Assembly: GCA_018136815.1 (NCBI GenBank)
Contig: CM030938.1
Coordinates: 2,123,448 to 2,187,447, forward strand
DNA from: Isochrysis galbana
Taxonomy: Eukaryota > Haptophyta > Isochrysidales > Isochrysidaceae
Reading direction: 5' to 3'
Length of the DNA: 64,000 bases
The notes beneath the pieces were generated by a model. It was not told the DNA's origin, ran no database searches, and saw only the letters and a list, made by a program, of their open reading frames with translations. Below, piece by piece: positions 21,079-33,700 of this stretch (positions are counted from its first letter, which is position 1; each line of letters starts with the position of its first letter). The position numbers and the translations under genes were made by a program.

Positions 21079-21450
21079 TTGACCCAATCTGTTCCTATGG
21101 ACCCATCACCGCCCTCTGCACTGCCAAATTCGCCCTCGCCGCCGCGCGCGGACCCCGTCACCACTGCACCCGCGCCCAAGCCTTCCCAAGTATCTTCACC
21201 CGCTATCCAAGTCGATAGGCCGCCTACGGACGCGTGGGTTGCCAAGGATGGAGTCTCAGGAGCCTTACCCGGATCCTGGGAACAGTCCATCTCCACAGCA
21301 CGCCTAGCCACATATACCGGACGAGCCATGCAACAATTGCGCATACCCCCATCGCGGGGTAGGGGGTAGGGGCTCCGTTGCCGTGGAAGGCATCGGTCCC
21401 TCAGCACTAGGGTTAAACAAGCAGACAAGAAAACTCTAAGAACTATCTCT
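21079..21450 (+). mobile_element. Retroelement ORF1-like fragment and shared 3' block
   Basis: The frame starting MDPSPPSALPNSPSPPRADP ends TYTGRAMQQLRIPPSRGRG. The DNA from about 21301 (CGGACGAGCCATGCA, ATCGCGGGGTAGGG, GGCTCCGTTGCCG, AACAAGAAAACTCT-like) recurs at 44404-44530. The two flank different genes (the giant Sfi1-like gene and the Hsp20-like gene), so it is a dispersed element rather than part of either gene. Confidence 0.5.
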
Positions 21451-21774
21451 ACTCTAGAGCTCTATGGTACATCTCTACTCCCTTCTGCTGGCGCCAAAAC
21501 CTCCGCTCCGCCGCGCACTCCGGCCGCCCTCCCGCCGCCTCCGCCTCCTCCTCCTTTGAGCTCCGCTCGCGCGCTGCCTCCTTCCGCCCGGTCCCGGTCC
21601 CGTTGCCTCGCCTCGCCTCGCCTCGCCTTGCCTTCCCCCAACTCCTGGTCGGAGTATTGCCCGGCAGGGGCGCGCCCTCGCGCGGACCCAGCTGTGGGCT
21701 ACCCGTTGGCGCGGGCTGACAGTGCGTCTGTGGCGTGCTGCCGGAGGGCGTCAGGTGGGCTGCTGGCCGGCGGA

Positions 21775-24700
21775 ATGGCGCTCGTCGCCTCGAGCGAAGC
21801 CGATGTGCTATTTTCCGCCTTGCGCACCTGGCGATCACGCACGCCTGCGAGGACGCTTCCTGGAATCGAGGCTGGGTTTCGCATTGGAGAGGATGAGCAG
21901 CTGCGGAGCGCTATGGAATGGGCAGCCGCAGCACGCGACGATCGAAACTCCCTGGTGCAATTTGTTGGGGCTTTAGGCGATGGTCAAGCTGCAGCATCAT
22001 CTGACGCTTGGGTGGTTACAGATAGGCTCGGTTCTGCCCCAGCTGAACGCGACGCTCTTCTGCGCCAGCTCTACGCCGCACTCACTTCAGCGCCAACAGA
22101 GTGCGCTACTGCACCGCGGAGCTCACCGGAAGCAAGTGCGGATGGCGAGCAACCGCCCACATGTACGAGCAATGGTTTTGCTCTCCGCTCGGGATCCCTT
22201 CACACATTCAACGCCGGTACGGATCAGATGTTGCAGCGAATTCCAAAAGAGAGAGTTGATCTATCTCCCGCTACAGGAGACCACCCTCCGCTTAACAGCC
22301 ATCTTGTTGCCGGATCGCCATATCACGCGTCTTCGTCGCCTTCTGGCGTGGGCAATCGCAACAACGTTGACATCACCTCCGCTCTAACTCACGGAGCGAC
22401 GGGCCAACAGGATAGCTCTTTTTCGCATTGGGGTACATGGTCCTCCGCCGGCCCTGCCTGTGGTGAGCATGGTGCTGGTGTCGATCGCATGAGTGGCGCG
22501 AGCGCTGCAGGCGGGGTGATCGCTGGTAGGGAGAGAAAGCTGCGTTCTAGGGGCGAGTCAGCAGAGCGACGGGTTGCTTCGCTCCCTGCTCGCCGGAGGG
22601 CCTTGGGCATATGGCATGATGTTCGCGAACTTGCCCCCATTCTTGCGGCCTGGCATGACGAGGCGCGAAGGTACGTGGCAGCCAATTGAGTAGCGGAAGG
22701 TGCTGTCGCTGAAGCCCAGACGACATGAATAGACACTTCTCGCATGCGGGCTGATGCATTGAGCTCGGCAGATGCTGTGCACGCTTGACCTGTACCGAAC
22801 ACATAGACGTAATTGCGTGCCGAAGTCACTCTTGATTTCTTGTTCGCCTATTGCCTCGCCGGTTGAGATCCTTGCCGCCGCCATGAACTCATCAGCTCTC
22901 TACACAAATTTAGATTCGTTCCCGGCACCGCTTCACCAAAAGCACTGCTGAGCTTTCTTCTTCTTGCAGCAAGATCTGACGATGGAATTCCCCCTCATTC
23001 TTTAGGAGCGCATTGTCCAATCAGACTCGCCACGCTAAGGCCGCGACGTACATCCAATGCCGTCGCGGCTGGACAGCGCTGTGCTCCGCGCTAGCTGCCG
23101 AAAACCGTGGCTTACAAGCGAAGCGGAATCGACTGCGAAGAGCCGCCATCAAATGGCGAGTGGTAACTGTCGCACGGATTGTGTGCTGGCAGCATCTAGA
23201 GGCAGCGTTTGAGGCAACGATAGTGCATCTGCGTTCGCGACGACTTGGAAGTTCGCTGCGTCGATGGCAGGCCGACGCCGTACTCCGTGCCAAACAAAGA
23301 GTTTGTTTCATGGCGGCCTGGCGTCACACTGCACTTGTGCGCATTCGTAAGCAGCTTCGTATTTGGCATGAGGCGGCGATGGCAGCGGCGGCACTTGATG
23401 TTATGCTAGGTAGTCTTCGCCCGAGGGAATGGATTCACATGCGCCGGAAGGTGCGCCATTGGGCACAGTACTCGAAACGATTGCAAACCCATGCCAAAGG
23501 CATCACCATACGGCAAAGGCACCAGACCCTACTTACTACTGCACTAGCGGCGCTTGTTGGTGCTGCTAGGAGCCGAGGGCACTGTGCTTTTGTGTCCAAT
23601 GCGGCAGATCGCTTCTTTTCTCGGCGTGCGGTTGCAGTTGCCATGCGCGTATGGCGGCGGCATGTTGTAAAATTTCGTTTTGCAGCGGCGTTGGCGACGG
23701 CGGGGTCCGTGAAGGGGCGGGCCCATCACCTGACGTTTGCCTTTTGCGAGTGGGGTCTCTTTGCCCAGGCAGTGCGGAGACAAGGCGACCTTATTGGACT
23801 GGCCCGTTCAAGAACGGTTGTGCTTGCGGCGCGAAGACGTCTTGAGGCGATCGATGCGTGGAGGTCCTTTGCAAGAGCTCGAGAATTTGTGCGCCTAGCT
23901 TCAGCTGGGTCGAACGCTGCCTTCATTCGAAGTCTGAGTCGTCGGACATGGGCAGCATGGGCCACCTGGGTAGGGAGACGGCGAGGTCTAGCAATGGCTG
24001 TAGGCGATGCACAACACCAGCGGTACTTATCGCTCTGCGGTGGTTGCGTCGAGGTTTGGCGGAGGGTATCGTTGGCGCGCAGTGCAACTCGTAGATGTGC
24101 GAGCGCAGTTACCGCAGTGGCAACACGGCATCGATATCGTGCAGCCATGTCAGGGCTGAGAAGGGCGGCGGACGTGGGTCGACTGGCGATGAAGCATGCT
24201 CTTTGGGCTCCCCTTGGACGCGCGTTCCGCGCGTTGATAATGCAACAACGGCGTCAAAAACTAATGGCAGCTAGGTTTGCGTCCGCTACGGCGCATGCCC
24301 TCATATCGGCGCTGCGCGTGTGGGCAGGTAGAGTCCTTTTGTATCCGGCGGCAGCACGACCACGACGCTTTGCCCTAGAAAGACGCTCCGCGCAGAAGGC
24401 ACTTGCTGCAACGATACGGAGGTGGGCTAAACACGCGATGCGTGCTCGCCAACTTGCTACGGAGGGGCTTGCAAGGCACAGGGCTATGATCAAGAGGAGG
24501 GTGAGAGGTGCAACCCATATCTGGAAGGTGCGAGCGGCCGCAGTGGGGCATCTACTGAAAAGGACGGCCGTCGTGACTACGCGGGTTAGGAGTCGGGTGC
24601 TTCGAACAGCGTATTTACGGTGGATTGCGCGGACGGCGATGGCGCGGCGGCGACGAATGAGAAATCTGGATATTTTGTTATCCCTGGGATTTTACAAGAT

Positions 24701-27700
24701 GCGTGTAGTTCTGAACACCTGGCAAGACGCTGTAGCGGCTGCCACGGCGATGCAGCGCCGGAAAAGGCTCGAGGGAGAAGCTTTCGTGCAGCTCGAGTTG
24801 TACAAGGTTCGAAGGGCCATGAATGCTTGGCAAGACACAGCGGTGGAGGAGCGGCGACGTGTTGATCGTACGCTGTGGTTTAGAGTTTCGCGAACGTCGC
24901 GTGTGGTGTGCCATTCCATCCGCGTCTGGCGCGAGTTGGCTGTGACCAAGCTGCATAACCGCATTCAACGGGAAGCAGCACGTGTTTTTGCAGGTCGGGC
25001 AGCCGTCGGGGTTTGGCATGCAGCGGCCATAGCAAGAGCTATATTCGCGACTCGCTTGGCAGCGGCATCAATGAGGCTTACTCTGCGGCGCATGGCGTCG
25101 ATCATATCTCATTGGCATCGAGCTGCCCTTGGTAGGCGCGCCTGGCGAAGGCTGTCAGCCAAGAGTGACAGCCATAGGATAGGCCGGACGATAGCTGCGT
25201 GGATTAGTATCGTTGTGGCCACCGCCTCCTTCGTGTGCCGTTGCAACGCCTTGGGTGAACGTGGGCGTTTTCGCCCGAAGCACAGTGCCTTGTTGACGTG
25301 GAAGTCCAATGCTGTTGCTGAGGCGGAAGGACGACGAAAGCGCCGGGCGCTCGGTCCATTGGCTTGCATTGTGGCATTGCGGCGAAAGAGAGCAGCTCTG
25401 AGCAAATGGCGACTGTTTTTATCACATGCACTTGCTTTTGGACGTTCGGCTGATTCCACAGCGATCGCGATGCAACGCCGAACCTACGCCTATGCCTGGC
25501 GTTGCTTCACATCGCCCATTGCCGAACACCAAAAACTTCTGCGATGCGCACGCGAATGGCTCAAACGGATGGCTTCCAGGGCTTGGTCCTGTATGGCCAA
25601 GCACGCCGTGGAGCAACGACAGCAGCGGCGCCTCATGGCGTCCGCTGTAAAAGCCCATTGCGCTCGTGGCAGGACGTCTGCAATCTATGCATGGACAGCT
25701 TGGGTAGCTCGACGCAGAATCTCTCGGCACCAACTAGCTGCAGTAGCAACATCGCGGCAACGGCGTGCGGCGGCGCGAGTTCTTTGGAAGATGAGGGAGG
25801 CGGCGGCCTTGGGGCGGCGGCGGCTGAGACTTCCCCAGCTGAAGCAGCAGTATAATCTGGGTGGCGGTTCTACAGTGACCTTCACGCCGCATTTGACGGG
25901 TCCTGTATCCAACTTGCCGTCGCTCTTTCTCACGGGCACTTTTCAGGTGTTGCTCGGTCGGAATTATAGGCGATGGGTTGTCGCCACAAGGCGTACACGT
26001 ATGCTGAGCATTACCGCCAGGTGCTCGCCAGCGACCCAACACTTCTCTCGGGCGTCAATCAGGTTGTGGCGCAGAAATTCCATTGCGACAGCCGCCTGGA
26101 ACAGCTTTGCTCGTATGCACATGGCGAGGGAGCTCGCTCCCAGGCTTTGCGCGTGGCGCCGAATGGCCAAGTTCAGCGTCAATCATCAACATGCCAATCG
26201 AATATCACGGCGTCGGTCGCTCTGCTTATGTCTCTCGATGTGGAGAGGGTACGTCAACACATTCATTGTCGAAGGTGAGCTAGCGTGGCTGGCTTGGAGC
26301 GCGGGTAAGGCGGCAGCAAAGGCTGGTGCGATGAGAAGATGGACGGCTAGATATTGTGAGCGAACGCGCCTCTCAGCACTTTCACGTCAGCTGCAGGCCT
26401 CACGTTCGTCTACCGAGTGTGCTCAAGTGCTTTCAAGCTTGCAGGCGCGCACGGCACTCGCCCATAGGTTAGTACAGCTGCGTGTGCTGTGCTCGCAGCA
26501 CGCACGGTCTCGTGCAGTGCGGGGCTCGTTCACACATTGGCTTGTTGTGAAGGCTAGCAACAAGGCGTTCTTCCGGCTAGTGGCTGGTCGAGGAGGGCGC
26601 GCCATGGCTGCACGCAGACGCCACGCTATCGACTGGGCCATGCGTCGTTGGCGCCTTGTGATTTTTGGGTGGGTCGCCGCCGCACAACTCGCTCCTCTTT
26701 CGTCCGCACTACGTCGATCCCTGAGGAGTACGAGAGCCTTTGCTCATTGGCGTTCGATGTCTGTAACCGGAGCAGCAGCAAAGCATGTTGGAGCATCTTA
26801 CGATGAATGGGCTAAGCGAAGCAAGTGTCGTCGGGCGCTTAGTCTTTGGGCTGACGAAATGGCCATGTCTTTACGTGTAAATATGGCAGCTAGGCGGGTG
26901 CGTAGTCGTCGGGCGCTGGCCACTTTGAGGGCGGCCGCCAACGAAATAGCAACATTGCGGCGATGCCAGGAGCTGGTTCGATTCGGAAGATGGGGCTCAG
27001 AAACTCACTATCCAGCACACGCGGCAGGAGTCTGCGCAGAAACGGCTCAGGCTCTCGAGCATACTCTGCCGGAGTCTGTGACTTCTCTTCTTGAATATCT
27101 ACCGGCTTCGCCTATGGGTGAAGAAGTGCGCCGAAGGATGTCTACACGCCGGGCAACTTGGGCCGACCGGCAAGTTGCTACACTATTGCTCTCCCGTGGC
27201 CGGTCATTTGTCAGAAAGAGCGTGGTCATCCGATGCCGCGTGCTCCATGCGTCAAAGCGGGCACTTCTCTCTCGTCGCGCGATTGCGTTGCGGATATGGA
27301 GGCTCGGCACTAGTGACCGGGAGTACAACCGTAGGCTTCGCTCTATCGCCTCCACTGCATTCCGCACGTGCCTTGGCACTTTACGGCGAATGCGTGAGGT
27401 TGTGTACCTCTGGCGGCTCAGTACGCGATTAACACTTCAGAGGCGAAGAAGCGCCGGCCTCCTGCTGACACAGGGTCAAGCAGCTAGTGCGGCGAGAGGC
27501 ATGCTCAGCTTCAAGGCCAACGCCCGCCGCTGCCACGACGAACGCGAGATGAGACAGCGAGCAGACTTAGCGAGGTTCGGGCAGGCAGTCTCGGATCCAC
27601 GTTTACCTTCGAATGCACCCAGGAAGGCCAAGGGACCGAAACACGACAGCCACCAAAAAGCAGAATCGGTGGAGTTGTGGAAGACAGAGATCGGGTCATC

Positions 27701-30700
27701 GGGGCTGTCTCAAACGCGGACTGCAAAAACTGCATCGACCGCATTGGCGGTTGGAGGCAAGACTCAATGCGACCGTACAGTCCATGTGCACCCACTTGGG
27801 GCGAACATTCGCGCGCTTCCCCATCACCTCCATATGATCATCGTGCCCACAAAGGCGAGACTATCTTTCTCATCCTCCGAGGTGGGTGCAGCAGGCAGCA
27901 AAACTCCCGTTGTTCACTGCCCTTCAGCTGTCTTGTGCACTCCCAACACTTCGTGGCGGCACCCACATCTAGCCCCACCCTCAAACACATCAGCTTTGTC
28001 TACGGCGCGCAGGGTGTACACAGCATTTGCCCGTTGGCATGCGGGCGTGCGATCTAGATGTATGTTACACGTAGCCTCGCTAGTATGCAACCATCACGCC
28101 GCTGTGCGTGTACTTCACGTGCTTGCTGCTGCGTCGGCTCGGCGTGTCCAGCTTGGCGTTACGCAAGCCAAGGCATATCAAACAGCCCAACTCGTAAGCA
28201 CACGTCACGCGATGGGATTGATGCATCAGCATGCGATACGTCAAAGGTCTAGGACACAGGCAACAGCAAGTCTTCGGAAGCACTTACTAATCCCTGCCTG
28301 CATTCTCTGGCGTTCTCGCACCTCCCTAGCTGCGCTCTGCAAGATGGCCAGCAAGTTCAGTTCTTTCACCTCCGTGCGTGTCGTGGTCAAAGTTTGGCGT
28401 CGCTGGGCCACGGCTCGCCGGAATCGTGAAGCCATCGCAGCAACTTTCAGGCATCGGCAGCATGTCTCGGCGCTTGAGGAAGTGTGGGTCATGTGGCGAT
28501 GGGCAAGCGCACGTCGCATGGCAGCCCAACGCGCGGCAGCTGGGGATGCGCGTGTGCTAACCTTCGTCCAGTATCGGCGTGGACTCGACGCATTCGTGGC
28601 GGCCTTCACACGTTGTGCTGTTCTCGAACGCACCGAGGCCTTGTGGCTTACTTATGCAAATGTGCACAATCAGCGCGTCTCCCGAGAGGCATTCGTGCGC
28701 TGGGCACAGCACTCGCTAGTGCTGAGGTCGGTAGGTGGAAGATCCGCCACTACACATCGCAGTAGGCCGCCGCCTCTTCCTGCACGCGCGGTTCGTTTTG
28801 CCTACGAGTGCGCGATTACCCATGGCTTCGATGCATGGCGTTTAAACACGAAGCACCTCCGAGCCTCCGCACAAGCCATGCATCTAACAGACCATTCCCG
28901 TCGCCGCCGGATCCGTCGAATGTTCGGCCGATGGGCTCGCCTTATGGAAGACTTTGTTCAGCCGGCAAGGCTACAGCGGGGATGGGCAGTGCTCACAGAT
29001 GCTGCCGTCGGCGGGCGGCATCTGAGGCTTCGACGGTATGCAACCCTCGCGCGCAATAAGCGGTTGCGCTTGGCTGTCTTGCAACGTTGGGCAGAGAGCG
29101 CCGCCACACTTGCTCGTGCGCGATCGTTGTGCCTCCGCGGTGTCATGGAGGGCAACCGGCGCTCGCTTAATCTCGTGATTAGAGTTCTTTGGCAAGCTAA
29201 GTCTGAGGGGCGCCGCTTGCGCAAGTCGAGCGAACATGCGCGCCTAAGATCGCAGGTCCACGTGGTATGCGATGCAATGCATACATGGGTCTGCTATTGG
29301 CTCACTCGAGCACATGTTAGCACGCTTGTCTCGGCCGGAATCGGCGCATCACGAGAGCGTACCATCAAGTGGGCTTTCAACAATTGGCAATGGCACGCAT
29401 TCCACATGAGACGGCGGCATTTGCTGGATGAACGCTCTATGGCGGCGAAGTGGCGGCCAACTGTCGCCAAATTTTGGCGCAGATGGGTCCATAAACGCTT
29501 GGAGGCCGCCACCAATGCATGCGCTGCTATTGCGTTGGCCGCCACATCGATCCATTCATGGCGCAAAGCGTGCTGGCGGCGATGGCAAGACACCGTCATC
29601 GTGTACGTAAGGGAGCGCCGCGTATCACAATCGTTGGCCAAGGTAAATACGACACTTGCCCTCGCTTGCGATTGGGAGTGCTACCAAAGTCTCGAACTCC
29701 CTAGCTTACTGTTTTGTGTGGAGCCCTGCCTCTATTGTGCGGGGCTCTGTGAGTGATCTGCGCGCTCGGCGGCGTGTTCCAGCTCACCCCACACTTCCTT
29801 CTCCCTCTAAATGCCACAACCGATCAGACGAGCCTTTCCCGATACTCGAGGGCAGTTCGGGCCCAAGTACTTCAGAAACTTCGCTCTCACGCGAAGGCTC
29901 GCTGGGCTCATCTCGCGCGATGCAACACTGCCATCAGCTTTGCGAGTGACATCCACACAGCTAGACTTTTTGTACGCTGGCGGCTAGCTCTGATCGATGC
30001 AGTCGCGTCGAGTGCACGCTCCGCAGCAGAAGCCCTCGTCAGCGCAAGACACACAAAACGGCAAGTTTCACGTGCTTTTGAGGCGCTTTTGAACTCTGTA
30101 GCAGCGCGCACTTCGACGCAGCGAGAGGAGGCTGTTTGCGCCGTGCTTGAGGCGCGACGCACCTTTTGTTCAATTGGCAAGGCATTCACAGCGCTCCGGC
30201 TGCACATGCTTCGGCGTGAAGTGACCAGGCTGCAGTCCGGGACCCTTTTTTATCGCACCCTTGCCTGCGCCTGGAGTGCATGGTGTGCCTACTCCGCGCG
30301 AGGAGTAGGCGGAACCCCTAGCAGCTTTGCGGCTCGTACTGTCACCAAGCGTGCGTTTCACACTTGGCTTCGATGGGTGCGTTCGCGGGCTCGTCGTAGG
30401 CTGGAGCTGTGGGTAGCGTCTCGAGCTGCCGTGCATGCCGGTCGTGGTATGGCGTTCCGTCGATGGATGCTATGGATGAGGCGATGGCGTTCGCGGCGAC
30501 GCCTTCCCCCGTTGATCATGGGTCGTCAAGCAGACTGGGTCCTAGCAGATCCACGATCGGAAATTTTGGTTGCGGCCCTCAGTGATGATGACGTTCCGGG
30601 TCTATCAGAGCTTGGATCCGGGGTCAGTTTGTCCAACGGGCTCACGCACTCCGCTAATGTCCCTTCCCGTGGAATTGGTGCGCTCGTGACAGACTCTGCT

Positions 30701-33700
30701 GTTTCTTTTGCTCTTTCATACAGCCTGCGAGGCCGCATGCCACGACTGCTAACCGCCGGTAGGCTCGCCGCCCGACATAATGCCTTGTCGCGTTCTTTTC
30801 GCCGCGTCTACTTGTGCGCAACGGCAGAGCAGCATGATAAGAGACTCAACACCGTGGCGGCTGTAACAGCTGAGCGCAACATGGCCAGCGTGGCATGGCG
30901 ACATTGGGACAACCGCACCCGGGGCATGCGTCGGCTGCGGCGGATTGGTACTATCGCCACGAAGGCGGTGGCCCGCGTCGAGATGAATGAGGGGTTCAAG
31001 GCGATCATTCGCTTTCGTAGGCCTCGCCTGACTGCGGCACGCCTGCGGTTGGCGGCCGCCATAGGTCGATGGCGGTGGCACGTGACAGACGTGCGAATGC
31101 GTCTGGCGCAACATTCGGCGGCAGAATTTATGGCGACAGCAGCTGCTGCTATCGGTGCGCAATTGCCGGCACGCTTTGCTTTGGTTCGATGGCGAGTCGC
31201 AACACGGGCAGCGGCTGGCCTTCGGCAATGCCAAGAAGGCATTCGTGCTGGGGTGACGTTCCGTCACCTACATGACACCGTTCGGGCCCTTCGTACGTAC
31301 TGCGTTGAGCGGCTGCGGCTTGCGGAAAGCTGTGTTGAATGCGAAGCGGCACGAAGGCAACGGCGGCTTAGTATCGCCTTTCCCGCGTGGGCTGCTGTCG
31401 CGAAACGAACCGCGGTACATCGAGCGGCGGCCGTGGCAGCTACTGCTGCTCACCACAGCTTGACTCGTCGACGCGTTGTTGATACGTGGCACGAGGTTGC
31501 ACGGAGGCGCATGTTGGAATGCGCCGTTCATGGCCCAGTGATAATGGCTGTTGCACAGGACCTGCGCCGTCGTCAGCTGCTTCAAGGAATGGGAGCATTG
31601 CGCGAGGCCTCTGCACGTGAGCACTATTCGTCGGGACTGCGTGCTGCAGCCGCGACAATAGGCGACGGCAGGAGACTGCGCTGTGCCTTAAAAGGCTGGT
31701 TCAACGCCAGGCAGCATCAAGATGTACGACTCGTTGAGGATGCGTGGGTCGCGGCGACCGCCCTTGAGAAGACATTGATGGCTCCAAAGTTTGCGACTTG
31801 GCGCAGTGTCGCCGCCCCAAGCTCAGCGCGACGCGGGCGATTAGAGTACTTTTTCAAAGGCGGCCTCATAGTGTACTTCAATCGCTGGAGACGGGAAAGT
31901 GGACTGCGTTCGACGGGGACGGCGCTACGTTCCAAACGACAAATGAGCTTCCGGTCGGAGGCGATGCATCGTTGGCGGATTGAAGCTTGTGGACGTGCTA
32001 CTCGTAGCGCAATGGTATCCGTGGGATATACCAAGACGCGTCTTAGGAGAGGCTTGGATGTGTGGCGGATGTGGAGTGCCTATTGCGCCTTGACGTGCGC
32101 CGTCACGGCCAGCTATGCTGCTCGCTTTGCGACAGATCATATGTCCCTTGCATTACACCGCTGGGTGGAAGTCGTGCACGGGCGGGCACTGGCATCTTTC
32201 GCGGACAAGGAAGCCGTGCGCTTGTGCCTGGCTCAAACGTGCAGAAGTTGGCGTGACGCCGCAGCTGCTTTGGAATGGAATGCGCGACGCCTCGCCGCAG
32301 CGACAGCCGTGGGGCGATGGATACGCGTGCGGCGCGCGATGGCATCATGGTCGCTTCTGACGCGGCGCTTCTCACATCACGCCAGTTGCATAATTGCGCC
32401 GCGGGTGCAGGCACTACGAAAGACTTTCTCACGCTGGGTGAGGTGGTGTACGCAAGCATCGGCGATTACAAATGCATATCAGGTGCTTCATCAACGTCGA
32501 GCTCGATTGGGCATAGCAAGTTGGCGTGCTGGCGCGGAGCGACGGGGATTCGACACTTCCGCTGAGGTGGCGAGATCTCTCTCCGCTCGGAGCTTCTACT
32601 CCGCTACGGGATTAAGCGCGGCTTTACGGACATGGTCGTATGCTGCGAGGCGTCGTTCCTCGGTGCAATTAGAGACCGAGGCCGTGCAAAGGGTGGCGTG
32701 CCTAGAGACCTTGGACACGTGGGTGCGCTTTGCGGCGAAGAAGCGAAGGGTTGCTCTTGCTGAGATTGCTGTGCAGCGATCTCGAAGTCTAGCATTATTT
32801 GGAGTATGGACTCGCCGGACTAGATTAAGAACAGGCATGGCACAGACCCTGGCGATCGCACAGCAAACGCTTCAGCGTAGACCGGCTCTTCTACGCCATG
32901 CGCTCGCCCTGTGGGCATCGCATGCGGCGATGAGGGCGCGTGCCACACATGCAGTACGGAGCGCTCCGCGGCGAAGAACTTCGTTTGCCTTGAGACGGTG
33001 GCGTTGTCGATGTACTCAGCATCGTCGCACCATGAAGGCTGCACTTGCCCTCAATGTGTGGCGAGTGGCTCGTTCCTTGCGGGCCTGGGCAGCGTCACTG
33101 CCTTCCCTGTGCACTCAGCATCGCATTGTTGAGGCAGAAGCGCATGCATGCCTAGCGCGTTATCGGCGGGCGCTCGGCGCGGCGATATTGGCATGGCTTT
33201 CATTTGCTTCCGCGGCACGTCTCGCCTTGAATTTCAAATCGACGAGCGCCACGGTGTGGGTACTTCGCCGTACCACTGCGCTCTTTCTACTATGGCACGG
33301 CCGCTGCGCTCGCCAACGCGCCATGGGGGAGATGGCTCGTTGGAGTGCAGATAATCGGCGACGGCGAGATGTGTCGAGGGCCCTGACCGACTGGTATACT
33401 GCTACTACGGGCAAGCGCTTAAAGTCTGCTCGAGCATCAGCACGAGGGATTTTACTACATCACCGACGGCAAAGGCGCCAGCTAAAGCACAGTCTCGCTG
33501 CATGGCAACGCATTCTGAATCCTTTTCGCACTTGCCTATCCGTGCCACAAGACGGTAATTCGATCTCATGTCTGATGCAGCGTCTCGCAGCTTCCCGACT
33601 TTCTTCTGCCGTTGGCATGTGGCATCAATACGCCTACCAAACAGCCCGTCTTTCTACTTGTAGCCTGCATGTACTTCTCTTGCGCAGTAGCGCGGCGTTG

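Noticed and set aside
25850-25946. A 97-nt intron (GTATAA...TTTTCAG) inside exon 2 of the giant gene
   Set aside because: Removing 97 nt breaks the reading frame, while the unspliced frame stays open. A 72-nt in-frame variant from 25875 has a weak donor; left unspliced.
29643-29827. Two separate giant genes ending at 29756 and starting at 29753
   Set aside because: GTAAAT donor and CGATCAG acceptor join both frames in phase 0 and the repeat texture continues across the junction.
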